DNA from: Crambe crambe
Taxonomy: Eukaryota; Porifera; Demospongiae; Poecilosclerida; Crambeidae
Assembly (NCBI GenBank): GCA_963924555.1
Contig: OZ004590.1
Location: 3,132,501-3,196,500 of the forward strand
Direction: 5' to 3'
Length of the DNA: 64,000 nt
Part shown: positions 34,560 to 46,400 of the stretch, one piece after another
How positions within the stretch are numbered: the stretch's first letter is position 1
Layout: every line of letters starts with the position of its first letter
Notes under the pieces: model-generated
Told to the model about the DNA's origin: nothing
Databases searched by the model: none
What the model saw: only the letters and a program-made list of their open reading frames with translations
Position numbers and translations under genes: made by a program

Positions 34560-35800
34560 GCACACACCTTGTGTAAAAGTAGTAGCATATCTTTGTGTGT
34601 GTGTACTCGTACTGATCGGCTGTTTATGTTGTTAGTATATCGATGAGGCCTAAGAATAATAACTGTTTATTATAACAACAAAATAACAACAAATAATGAT
34701 GTTTGTTTGTGTGCTGCTATCTGAAAAGAATATTGGATTTACAATTGATGAAATTCGAGGTAGCTATGTGCAAACATTATGGTATTGATGGCCAACATCA
34801 TAAGTTTGACAGAGAAGCAAGCATGGAAAGGTTACCCCTATAGCCTATAGCCACCAGGTTTGTTTTCAAGGTTTGACAGGGAGATAAAGACAATACAGAG
34901 AGATCAAAGTGAAAGAAGCCCCCTCAGTTGAACCAAAAGAATTTACTAAAAACAAACTTATTTTCATCTTTGATTATGCACAGCATGAATTTAGAATGCT
35001 TAATGCTTGCACGAGTATGCAAATCAGTTGAGAGAAAACTTGGTTCACAGTGAAGAAGGACATCATAACCGACAGCCTCTTCATTTACTGAAAGTAGACA
35101 GTGCATCCTGTGACATTCCTGCAAAACACTTACCTATGCTAGGTTATTGTACTGTTTGGAAAAATGGAATATTGTGATCCCATCTTAATACATACCAGCT
35201 TTGTGTGTCTGACAAATACAAGAGTTATTGGTTCTTGAAGGATTTAGCTAGAACTATTCATCTCTTTGTGTATCATGCAAGCAGCCAACTTGGTAACATA
35301 TACTATGGTTGGAAGATACCAGATGATGAGTAGGATAGGTGTTAGTGAAAACGTGGTTCGGTAATTGCTCAGTGAGATCCCAGTATATGCATCACAAGTT
35401 ATGCGGAAGGTATTACCAGCATGTCAAGAAACTCACTCCAATTTATTATGAAGCATGTACCGATACCTCACTGCTGATTGTACTTCAATATTGACAACAT
35501 ATATACATGCTTGATGATCCAGATGTGGACCTTTTTGTGGAACTAGCTAAGTCAAGGTGCTTTGAAGCTTTCTGGAAGGCAGGATACTCTGTTGGAGAGG
35601 CTGTTGATGAGTGGAGACATGGACCAGATGTGGCACATATGCCTTTTGAAGGAGAACCAGATTGTCCTACTATATAGCCATGATTTCATGAAGTTCAACC
35701 TACAACCGCATTGCCATATGTAGGCCATGGCAAGGGGGAGGGTGCGAGAGGGGGATGCGCGAAAGAAATTTTATTTCTTTTTGGAGGACTCTAAGTCTCC
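34560..35800. repeat. Old repeat or dead gene sequence downstream of receptor B
   Basis: It matches 52200-54060 downstream of receptor C over most of its length, with indels, and partly 9130-9960. Short coding-like runs exist (for example YGIDGQHHKFDRE at about 34779) but are broken by stops. Family not recognised. Confidence 0.4.
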
Positions 35801-36137
35801 TACCATTTTCATAAGTTAATGTCAATTTTGTTGTATTGAGTTGAAGAATTGTACTTAAGTACCCTCTGAGAGTGATGTGGTGAAAGTCAAGAAGAGTATC
35901 AGTTTGATATAATTATTAGCTGCTCATTTTTCTCTGTTACAATATTAAAAATCTCCAACTTTAAAGGGGCAAGATTAACTCAAAACCTGCCACCACCCCA
36001 AAAATAACAAAAACAACAATAAAAAACAAACAAACAAAAAAACAAACTGAAATCATGGTGCTATTCGCAAGGAAGCAGATTGAACCCTCTGCTTGAGAAT
36101 GCTGTAGCAGATTCACTTCAATCCGTCATCTCACTAG

Positions 36138-36479
36138 TTGAGAAGAGGTTGGAAAAGGTTTCAAATACGGGAATCAGCTCCCACTGATGACATTGAGTGC
36201 CTATGCAACATGATTGGCGATGAACTATCCATGTCTAACACCACTCAAAATGACCTTTTGAAGTTTGTTGAATTGCATTATCATCTAAAGAAGTATTTGT
36301 TTCAGATCAAGAAACGTAGCGATACTACATGCCAACCACCTTCACGACTACCTAGGGAAGTATTCTCCAACTTAAAGTGGCTACCGGATCCCACTCTTAC
36401 ATCAGATAAAGCAAATTGTATGGACACGAAAGAGACCTATCAAACGATCTTAAACCTCTGTGTGTTTATTGAATACTGA
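36138..36479 (+). pseudogene. Unrecognised ORF relic, 113 codons
   Basis: An open stretch with AT-poor codons (DDIECLCNMIGDELSM, FSNLKWLPDPTLTSDK) looks like decayed coding sequence. A shorter, more broken relative lies at 54300-54480 behind receptor C (CNLKWLPNPTLTSDK in one frame). There is no start context, splice structure or known domain. It is probably part of an old transposon. Confidence 0.35.
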
Positions 36480-36737
36480 TGGACAGATATTCAACCATTG
36501 TTTTAAGAATAACATTCAGCAGCAATATAAACGTGGTATTATGTGATATAGCTAAGTACTAAACAAATAAACGAAAAATACTCTAATAGTTTATATTGTA
36601 CATAGTTATGACACATTTTCCCAATAAGTTGAAAGCTTGCTCGAAACAAAAAGTTATAAATAGAATATAATACCCACGAAATGGTCCAATTGTGTCATGC
36701 CCAGTCTAAAGATCAAAGAAGCCACTTGATCAGATAT

Positions 36738-37896
36738 ATCCCTCACACTTGGGATGTATGAAAGTGAAGGCTTCAGTGTTAAGAGACGCTACTTCCATAT
36801 AAGTACAAGTAAAGGAAAAAATATTTATTCTGAATAAAAAAGAGAAGTAGGGATGGCTGTGTGCGGTTCAAAAAAGTTCAGCAACAAGAGAGTGAACTTC
36901 AGTCAAGTAACCCCTTACCCATCACCAACTACGAGCCAACTATTCCTACTTCACTCCCATGATGAGATAGTTACCTCGTAGTTGGTGATGGGTAAGGGGT
37001 TACTTGACTGAAGTTTACTCTCTTGTTGCTGAATTTTTTTGAACCGCACACAGCCATCCCTACTTCTCTTTTTTATTCAGAATAAATATTTTTTTCCTTT
37101 ACTTGTTCATCATCTTTTTTGATGTAATGCTCTATTATTTTATTATAGGCAACTGGATGCTATCAAAAGTTAAAGTTCATGTATTGTAGCTATGTAGTTC
37201 ATTGGAGATTTCATCATAATATTGTATGAGCCGAAATGAATCTGATCTGGAAGATCTATACAGTTTATAATGGCCTTTACTGATATATACTGTTGCATCA
37301 AGGGTTGATTCATAACCAGACTAGTGCCTAGGGTTCACGCTCTGAGCATCGAGAGACCAACACATCAAGAGAGAAAGCTAATGACAGATTCACTAGTCAG
37401 ATGCGAGGTCAAGGTCCAAGAATCATGTGTACGGGGCGGGGCATAAAAATGTCTGCTTCGTTGTAGGTTTAAAGCTAACAAGTTAGAAAATGACGTGCTA
37501 TTTTTGAACATGTCGATTTAAAGGTAAAGGATTATAGCGCAGTCATTTCTGAGTAGATTGGTATAGGCATTTGAATGAACCATTTCTGAAATAAGTTGTT
37601 TAATGATGATGATGAATGACCAGATGAAAACGGCAATTTTGGAAGCCGCTGTAAAATGATACTGCTTTGTTCTCTGCTCTTCATACTTGAGTCCTAGCAT
37701 GTTGAAGGTGTTCTGTCTTCAATTAGGAGTTGCTGACTGCAGGAGGTAAGTATTCTGAAGTTATGAAAGAAAATATTAAGTACTATTCCAATGGAGCATC
37801 CGTGCCATCCCTACTTAGAGAGTACTATCATATTCTCTGATAAGGTCGCATCTCTATGGCTCTCAGAGCACAGTTCAAACCAACACTTGCAAAGAA
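36738..37896 (-). pseudogene. MTR: Relic of methionine synthase exon 10 split by an insertion
   Basis: The two halves of exon 10 (compare 23587-23687) lie at about 36755-36802 and 37845-37896. About 1.04 kb of inserted sequence, including a fold-back element, lies between them. The first half has a deletion at the PNA end. Confidence 0.7.
36805..37106. mobile_element. Short fold-back element
   Basis: Arms of about 130 bp (ACAAGTAAAGGAAAAAATAT... and ...CCTTTACTTGT) around a short spacer. The inner arm contains AACCCCTTACCCATCACCAA in both orientations. Its ends also occur as relics in receptor introns 8 (A and C). Confidence 0.85.
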
Positions 37897-38039
37897 ACAT
37901 CATTATGCAAGCATTGTGGGGTGAGTGTGCATACCCATGTTAGCTACATGTAATTAGATTTTGCATAAAAATAATTTTCATTGTTGAACATGACCACAAA
38001 AATAATTTTATGGCATAGTAGAAATCCAAGAACTAGTAC

Positions 38040-38145
38040 TTGCAACATTGTTCTGGAGTGCCCAATGCTAACAAGGAAAGCTTTAATAGTCTGTCCTGAA
38101 AGTGTACGACCACTTTTGTCACCATCATTCCCAACATCTACACTA
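38040..38145 (-). pseudogene. MTR: Relic of methionine synthase exon 9
   Basis: Reverse strand [10 protein letters not shown] and LVSIGHSR are recognisable, with changes that destroy the 5' end (compare 23901-23995). Confidence 0.7.
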
Positions 38146-38747
38146 TAAAAACAGAAGTGTTATAGCTATGTACACTATAATCAGAGAGTGCGGTAGCACT
38201 CTCTATGTAGGGTTAGTATGGAATGGGCGTGGCTTCTCTCATTAGAACAATACAAACTGGACTCTCTGTATCTCTTCTATTCTTGCTACAGGCTCAACTA
38301 AACTTCTTACATCTGGAAAATAATGCAGAAGATGACAATTATGTCGTCCAGAACAGCATCAACAATCGGCACCAGCCGCTGTCTAAATCTAAAATTTTTG
38401 ATTCATCTTTTTTGACAGCTGTAACTCCATGATCCTTTCATATATATGACAATCAACATATCAACTTGTGCAGTTATAATCACACAATGTGCTTTTACCA
38501 TTGTTATTCACAGTTTTCCTCCAAAATAATCCGACTTTTCATTACAAACGATACTGTCAGCCATTTTGAATTAATGATGTCACTTGTCACACGTGAGCGT
38601 CTGTCATGATCACATGCATGTACGTGCGTGCCAATCAGTACCTCTCTAAATAAAAAATGAGGTCATATAAAAAAGTAAACAAACAAGTGAAGGGAAAAAA
38701 ATTTATGCTGAATAAAAAGGCCATGTAGTGTTAGTCTGTACTTTTAC

Positions 38748-38912
38748 CTATAGCAGTTTCTGTGAACAAACATCAAAATTATGCTGCCTTCAATAATCCC
38801 TACATCAGAACTTTTACACTGGCATGAGCAATTAAAGCAGCTTGGTGGGAGGCAGTGATATTGAAGGCAGCATAATTGTGATGTTTGTTCACAGAAACTG
38901 CTACAGGTAAAA
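38748..38912. repeat. Inverted repeat, arms about 48 bp
   Basis: TAGCAGTTTCTGTGAACAAA...GCTGCCTTCAATA pairs with TATTGAAGGCAGC...TTTGTTCACAGAAACTGCTA across a spacer of about 60 bp. Probably a MITE. Confidence 0.75.
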
Positions 38913-38929
38913 AATTATATAATACACTA

Positions 38930-39297
38930 TAGGTGTGCAGCGTACATTGAATACACTATAATACACTATAATACACTATAGGTATACAGTGTACATTGAA
39001 TATACTATAGGTACACAGTGTACATTGAATATACTATAGGTATACAGTGTACATTAAATATACTATAGGTATACAGTGTACATTGAATATACTATAGGTA
39101 TACAGTGTACATTGAATATACTATAGGTGTGCAGTGAATACACTATGATATACTATAGGTGTGCAGTAAATACACTATGATACACTATAGGTATGCAGTA
39201 AATACACTATGATACACTATAGGTGTGCAGTAAATACACTATGATACACTATAGGTATGCAGTAAATACACTATGATACACTATAGGTGTGCAGTGT
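38930..39297. repeat. 29-32-bp minisatellite
   Basis: Two unit types follow each other: about five units around ACTATAGGTATACAGTGTACATTGAAT, then about five around GTGCAGTAAATACACTATGATACACTATAG. Confidence 0.9.
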
Positions 39298-39417
39298 ACA
39301 CTTTCATTTTTACGATTATGGGAAATAGTGAAACATACACCATGCTGTATATATGTTATGTATGTGTGGAGTCACTAGATGATTTGCATTTGTATGTATG
39401 TATGTTCTTATGCAAGG

Positions 39418-39895
39418 TTTCTGCTGAGAAAAAAGGCTTGGAATTAGAAACAGGTAGTAGTGCATGGAATTCTATAAGTGAAATATGAGTCATGCTCTTG
39501 ATGAGAGTGAAAGTAAACACTCAATAGGACTGTTATGTACACTGTTACTATAGGAATAGCAGTTGCACCAAATGTCAAAATCTGAAAAGCTCACTGCCTT
39601 CCTTATATAGACTTAAGAAACCCAATACTCTGGTACCTCTTGGTAGACCATACCTTACTGATATGATGTGTGGCTAAGTAAGGTTTAGAATGTCATTGTT
39701 CCCTTTGAGAAGCTTGTGGTCGTCATTTAATTCTTCACCTTTTATAACCACACAAGGGATAGACATTATAACCAATAGAGCGTTACGTGTAATGTCAGAA
39801 GCCTTTATATACAATGCTTGAGCTTTCCCTATGCTCACTCACCTCTGAAGTCGTTTGTTTGTAACATGGTGTCCATAGCATCAGTCAGACGTGCT
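39418..39895. pseudogene. MTR: Scrambled methionine synthase fragments (exons 5, 3, 2)
   Basis: Exon 5 pieces lie on the + strand at 39418-39452 (GTTTCTGCTGAG..., GAATTAGAAACAG). Exon 3 lies on the - strand at about 39648-39742, with deletion of the part encoding the end of the exon. Exon 2 remains are at about 39839-39890. Orientation is mixed and none is in frame. Similar remains occur at 56374-59290. Confidence 0.7.
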
Positions 39896-39945
39896 GAAAT
39901 ATTTGTTAATAGAATTAGAAGTGAGTGTGTGTGTGGGGGTGTGTG

Positions 39946-39973
39946 TGTGGGGGGGGGGGGGGGGGGGGGGGGG
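39946..39973. repeat. Poly-G run
   Basis: About 25 consecutive G after (GTGTGTGG)-like sequence; likely to form G-quadruplex. The duplicated block at 56490-58010 has a G run at a different place (57140-57168). Confidence 0.9.
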
Positions 39974-40081
39974 AGTATAAATTAATTCAGTTATCTGAAC
40001 ACAGAAAACAAGCAAATTATGGACTGCAAAATACTGTAATCTGTTATTGCATGATGATTGTAGTGTTGGTGGTTTACACAC

Positions 40082-40112
40082 CTTCCCAGAGCCAAAGAGA
40101 TCTCCAACCACA
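40082..40112 (-). pseudogene. MTR: Fragment of methionine synthase B12-domain linker exon
   Basis: Reverse strand VVGDLFGSGK with a GT donor, but the acceptor side is destroyed. A fuller copy is at 56619-56657. Confidence 0.65.
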
Positions 40113-40119
40113 TCTTACC

Positions 40120-41250
40120 TAAACACAATTAAACTTACTTAAAACATTTCAGGCCTGTATCCATATGTATAAGCCAAGAGGGTATAGGAGTTTGATAATA
40201 CTGACCTTGTTATGGTTGTTTATGCAAGTGCTCCCATTATGTAAAGAATGTGTGGGCTGTCTCAGATACAGGAATAATCCTCCATAATTATTTTAAGTGG
40301 TCCCTGAGTAACTTGATATGTGCAACTCATTATTTCCCACCTAAAAGGAACTGGTGGGTAGACCAGAACTGTTTACTGGCCTTTACAGTCTTCATTCAAT
40401 TACAGCAGAAAGTATATAGTCTCTGCTATACTAGATTCTGTGAAGCACAGGATTGCTCCACTGTAATGAAATGATGGGAACTGTCTACACCCCGGGGGGG
40501 TTGTATTAGACTGGTATGTGGTACACCCTTCAGGTAAATACCCCCATACCTGACCTAAGACTCCACTCATAAGGGGTTGTTGAGCTTATGCCAGCAATAT
40601 AATTATCTGCTGGGTGTAGGGGATATAGTAGGCCTACTAGGGAGAGCAGGTTTAGGAGGTTGGGGCCTTGTACATAGTTTAGGGGGAGAGGGAGGATTAC
40701 CTCTCCCTCCCCCTCCTTCTGAATCCTTTGATGGGGGGTTCTCATTTCATCTTGGTTCAACTATTAGAGCTCAAACTTATGTGGTTAAGGTGTGGCTTTA
40801 TATTTAAGGGTGTGGATTGTGGGTGTGGCTTTATATCCTCGAAGAGTGCACTACACAAACTACAGTGTGCAAAGTCCAGTGCAGTGTTAGAATACCAGAG
40901 TTTACTATGTATGTGAGTACCTTCATGAGGGGACCTTCTCTCACATTCAGGGTATTTCCCAATGTACTGGTCAATCCCCTAGTAGAGAAGAGAAAGAAGA
41001 AGAAGAAGAAGAAGAAGAAGAAGAAGAAGAAGAGGTAATAACAGTGTAACTTCCACTTTAACTGAATTGAATATTCGTTATAGAAAAGAAGTGGCCAACT
41101 ATTACATTTCTCCCTACTACAACTTGGACCCCTCACTTCGGAGCTACACTGTCCATGACCTAAGAGACCAGAAAAGGCATACAGTAGACTATACAGGACG
41201 AATAAAATTGAGAGATAATGATCTCACTGGTTCTTATACATGTAGCCCAT
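40120..41250. repeat. Segment duplicated at about 56660-57850
   Basis: Long near-identical stretches occur at both sites: AAGCCAAGAGGGTATAGGAG, GAATAATCCTCCATAATTAT, GGGGATATAGTAGGCCTA, a CT-rich palindrome and a (GAA)n run. At 41067-41267 an open stretch ending LRDNDLTGSYTCSPF looks like the end of an Ig-type domain, but it has no gene context and its duplicate near 57775 has lost most of it. Confidence 0.6.
40996..41034. repeat. (GAA)n microsatellite
   Basis: About 12 GAA triplets. The duplicate at about 57690-57740 is longer, about 16. Confidence 0.95.
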
Positions 41251-41417
41251 TTCAACCTGGTCCTTAGCAATGCTCAATGCCTCCTCCAATGCTCACTGAA
41301 TACTGAAGGAACACTTTTCACCTAGGTCTGGTGCCGCATAGTTACTTTTTACCCTAGTAGAAATCCCTCACTATGTAGCTAAGTACATACATTCTTATGC
41401 ATGCATGAAGCACTTAC

Positions 41418-42977
41418 AAAGACTGGAACTCTTCGCATGGCACTGTCAAAGTGTTGATCAATTGCATACAGAGCAGCCTGATAATATCATAACTGTTTTG
41501 GTTATATAAGCTACATACACTCACTGTTTACCTTAGCATTGGCAGTATCGAAAATGGTCTCTACCATGAGGATATCTATACCTCCTTCCACTAGCGCTTC
41601 AGCCTGCTCCCCATAAGCTGCTACCAACTCATCAAATGCTGTAATCAAACAATTAATGCAGTTATCACTATGAACAAGCTGTATGCATACAGTGTTTAAA
41701 AGGCCAGAATTGTTGGGCAAAAGGGGAAAAAGTGTTCCTAACTACATATTAACTGATTTACTGATGTTTCTGTACTCTGGCTTCTCAACTGAAGGAGAGA
41801 GAGAAAGTGTCCTGTTGGTCGGTCCCATTGAGCCAATGGCAAAACGACGAATCCCTACGTCATTATATTTTTCTCATAGTAACAGTGTACATAACTGTCC
41901 CATTGAGTGTTTACTTTCACTCTCATCAAGAGCAAGACTCATATTTCACTTATAGAATTTCATGCAGTACTACCTGTTTCTAATTCCACATCTTTGCAAG
42001 CCTTTTTTGCCAACTCAGCAGAAACCTTGTTTATACGCTTTACCTGGAAGTAGCAACCACAGACATTAACATACATGTAAGATAGGTAAAGCTCATTATA
42101 CTTACGAGGTGCTGTGTAGCATAATCAGACTGGGATACAGCAGTCCCATTGAAAGTGTTGGTCTCTATAAAGTCAGCTCCTGCGTAAAGGTACTCCTACA
42201 CACCACAGCATGTATATAAGTGAAGTCTTGGTACCTCTTGGTACCTTTTGCGTTGGACGGACCATACCTTGTATATCTCTGATATGATGTGTGGCTGAGT
42301 GAGGTTCAGAATGTCATTGTTCCCTTTGAGAAGCTTGTGGTGGTCTTTGAATTCTTCACCTTTATAACCACACAAAAAACATAGACAATAGAGCATTTGC
42401 AATGCATCCTTTTACCATGCCAACAGTGGCCATTTTGGTGCACAATTAGTATTATGTTCTATGGAGATTATAAACACTGCTGGCATGATAAAAGGATGCA
42501 TCCAAACGCTCTGTAGTATACCCCCTTGCCTGCATGCTATGAAGTTTCTACCCCTGGTTGAGAGGTACATGTGATGTCAGAAGCTTCCCTTTATATATAA
42601 TGTCTGAGCTTTCCCTATGCTCACTCACCTCTGAAGTCCTCCTCTTCGAGTCGTTTTGTCTGTAACATGGTGCCCATAGCACCGTCCATCACCATAATCC
42701 TTTCTTTAAGCACCTCAGCTATGTCCACTGCAATCCCATCTACATTATGACAAATGCATGCTTTAGTTTACTCTTAGGTGGGGAGTCACATTAACATATA
42801 GCATGTGAGGTCAATGTCTTGTTTAGCACATCAACACACCCTCTAAAAAGCAGTCGAAGCTAGCAGCAGCCCAGCTGCTCGGCAGACAGCAACTCTGAGT
42901 TAGCTAGTTAGTATCTATTGGATACCTGGGGTGTTGGGAAAGCTTGGTCGAAACATCACACCTGTAGCTGTAGCCAT
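41418..42977 (-). CDS. MTR: Methionine synthase copy 2, exons 1-8 only
   Basis: Exons on the - strand: 42977-42926, 42739-42629, 42359-42268, 42195-42106, 42043-41974, 41854-41762, 41638-41532, 41477-41418, all in frame with GT..AG borders. They give 225 codons of the homocysteine module ([43 protein letters not shown]). Sequence is nearly identical to copy 1, including introns, at an offset of 17.36 kb in the 5' part. Beyond exon 8 the gene is replaced by a fragment of exon 14 (41249-41285) and unrelated sequence. The Zn-binding GGCCG exon and everything after it are gone, so no active enzyme is expected. It may be kept only because its promoter is shared with receptor C. Confidence 0.8.
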
Positions 42978-43401
42978 TGCTAGCCCTTGCATGCCACGTG
43001 TGTTAGTAATGACGTACTAGCATATTGACGGAAGTAAGTGTATGTAGTACTAGGGTATGTTCGTGCAACATATTCAATCGGCGAGGAAGCTGTGCAGTTG
43101 GTGAAAGTCATTTCTAATTGGGCTAAGATATTGCAGGGGTTGTGGCAGCTGCATACACAGGAGGCTGTATAATGCTTACCACAAGCACTTAGAAAAAAGC
43201 CAAGCGCCTACAATCCACTTAGCGCCTCTATGACAAAATGCTGTAGAAAGCAATAAGCTCCAGCTGTTTGTTCTAAAGTGCTGTTTGTTTCATTGTGGGG
43301 TCAAAGGTCAAACGAACTTGCGCATTATCAACTATGCCCGCTTGAGTGCCTCGCCTCCGCTCGCCTAATTATTTTGGTGAATCATATGAAGAGCGTTAGT
43401 G
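42978..43401. promoter_or_regulatory. Bidirectional promoter between MTR copy 2 (-) and receptor C (+)
   Basis: 424 bp, practically identical to 25616-26039, with the same E-box and TCAAAGGTCAAA element. The near identity suggests recent duplication or ongoing homogenisation. Confidence 0.6.
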
Positions 43402-46400
43402 ATGGAGGTAGTAATTCTAGCACTACAGTTATTAATACCGATCCTTCCTTCAGTACAAAGCCAGCCATGTGAGTGAGTCACTAGTTAGCTAGCTGAATCT
43501 ATACTTATAGCTAATAGCTAATCAGGTAGAAATGTGGAAGTTCCCAAAACAATCTGTTTTTGCTCAGCCTCAGATATAGAAGTTCCCAGCACTGCAGCCA
43601 TATTCTGGACACTTCCAGTTACTGTACAGTTATGTTTTGATGCTGACCTACTCAGTGTAGTTGTTTACACATTAATTTTGTATTTTGATGGTTCTCAGGG
43701 GAGTAGCTAGGTTTATTAAGATTTGGAGGGGCAAAAAAAATTAATTTGACCTGCCATACCCTTTTTTACTGACCACACCCATTTTTCAATCATATACTGG
43801 ACAGGTTTGTTTCTATGAAATTTTACTGGGGCAAGTGCCCCAGTTGCCCTAATGGTAGCTACTCCTCTGGTTCTGAATATAGAATAAGCCATCAATTTTC
43901 GGCCACATCTAATTTCGGATGCAATTATCTCGAGAATCAGCAACAGTGACAAGCTGAATTTTTGTAGTGGTAAAGATTTACATACCAGAGGAATAAAGTA
44001 GAATCCTAGAAATTAACAGCTCGGTGAACCATCATACGAAAATGGGCAGGTGTTGTTAATCCTCCAGTCAAAGCGAGTCTGAAATGAACTCTAATTTCGG
44101 CCAAAAAAATTCTATTTCGAACATGGGGTCCAGTTCAGCTAGACTTTGACTCTAACAACCTTTTGATCATCTGGCTACAGTATCCCAGAGTTTCAGCTCC
44201 TGATTCACTAGTTTATTCACACTGGCTCAAATTTATTACATGTACACCTATGGGTGAGGGAGGAAAAGTAGAAGAAGAAAATGTTTCCCATCAGCATAAT
44301 ACATGTACATTGAACAAAAAAGTGAAAAACTGAAGAACTTAGCTAAGTGAAGAACTGAACTGTATCTTATTCTTAGATAGTATAGCAGTGCACCTATAAA
44401 CCCACCAGTAACCAATCAGCTTGTTTTCCATAGTTGAATAGCTGGTTAGCTACTAGCTTAGGTGTGCAGCTGAAGTGTGGAAAGTGTAGTAGCTGAATAA
44501 AATAGCATGTTTTGTTCCTTCACTTGTGGCTTGAAAATATTCTCCTAGCCTTAACATCAGGACGAGCTGGATAATTAAATTCGTTGATACATCACCAGTT
44601 ACTGATTCCTGCAGTGGAATAAAAACCCTCAATTTCAATCATGCCAGGATTCTTGAGTGGTAACTTTAGGCCTGGGAAAGAGGCTAGCCCATTAGAAGGT
44701 ACCAAAAGAGCTAGTGGTGGCTGAAATAGCCAATGGTGGCCAAAATGGCCAGAACCCTGCATGTTAAATGTGAATGTCCCTTGCAGGTGACTGGAAAATT
44801 GTTAGGCTTCAGCTCTCTTTTATTATGTGTAAGAATGAGCTATCTACTGGTCAGTGTCTGATCCCATTTTAGCCATCTCTCAAACATGGTCTGATGACTA
44901 AATGAAACCTCTTTCACATAATGGTAGTACACATTCCAAGGTTGCTATAATATAGCCAATTATGAATACATGTATGTCTAATTGGCAAGCGAAGCGAGCC
45001 CCCCCATTCATACAAATTGAGATTTTGTATGTCATTAATTTGCATGAGCATCATTCGTTTCACCTTTGACCCTACAAATAAAATATACCCACAATAGCCT
45101 CGTCCCCAGGCCTTCCTTTTTAATTATGATTGTGAAGGGCCTGGTATGCGAAAATATTGCAAAACCATAGAAACCCCATAGTGTGGGTGTGCACATTCAA
45201 ATCATATGACGAATTGGTGCTATGACCACGCACGAGCACATGGCTGACCAGGCATAAGAAAAAGAAGAGAAAGGTAGGCCATACAACCAAGGACTTATTA
45301 AAACTCATGAAGAATTCCGAGGCCAATCTATTTATAATCCAGACTACTTGATAGTAAAGCTATCTAACGATAGGCAGCTCCGATACTATCTGCTGCTAGG
45401 CTAGCAAAGTGTATAGCAGCACTCAAATTCAGTGGCAGCTCAAATAGGTCGATCCTGTAGTCGCTCCAGTCCATAGCCCAAATGCGTGGGCAGGGTCATA
45501 ATGCTCTCGTGCACTGACCACACCCAATTAGATGGCTCTATCCCCCCTGTGACTTCTGCGTACCAGGCCCATAACTAAAAAGAGGGCCTGAGGGGACGAG
45601 GCTATACCCACTACACTTAGCAACAAACAGAGCTTATTACTTTCTACAGCATTTTGTCATAGCGCTACTAGGCTTATCTAAGTGGATTGTAGGTGCTTGG
45701 CTTTTGTACAGCCTCCTGTGTATGCAGCTGCACCACCACTTCATCCTGATAGCGATATCTTAGCCTAAGAAGTTGAAGTACAAATGACTTTCACCAACTG
45801 CTTTGCTCGCCAATTGAATATGCTACATGAACATACCCTGGTAATTATTTGATTTCTACGTACGTTGGACTATCCAAGCCTTATCAGTGCTACATAATAT
45901 TAACAGACTTAGCCTGTATTCCAGACTTTTCCTAAACCAAACTTTCCTTATCACACTTTACATTTAATTGCAAAGCTCTGGATGATTTATGAAGCATGAA
46001 GTATAATTAATGTGAGAATGTAATCTTTATGCAGTAACTGTTTTTTGGAGAGGAAATGACATCACAAACAAACCAACACTGATATATCATGAGGAGGTTG
46101 AAACTGTTATGTATTCACCTCCACCAACACTCAGTAATCCTAATGGTACTCGTGGTCTACTCTGCAGTTCTACAGTTGGTCCTATTGCTTGGTGGGGAGG
46201 AAATGGTGCAACAATCTTTGATACTAATAGAAATAATAGGCTCATCTACCAGATAATACCAAGTGAAAACCTCACGGCCCAAATTGTCCGTGATGGGAGA
46301 ACTCAAGATATTTCAGGAAGTCCACAATTTGATTATCATAATGGATTGTTTACTTGTCGACGGGATGGTGATATTTCAACAGCAGTTCCTGTGGGATTTT

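Noticed and set aside
40817..41038. ORFs with poly-Lys or poly-Phe
   Set aside because: Produced by the (GAA)n run in both reading directions, with no other coding signal.
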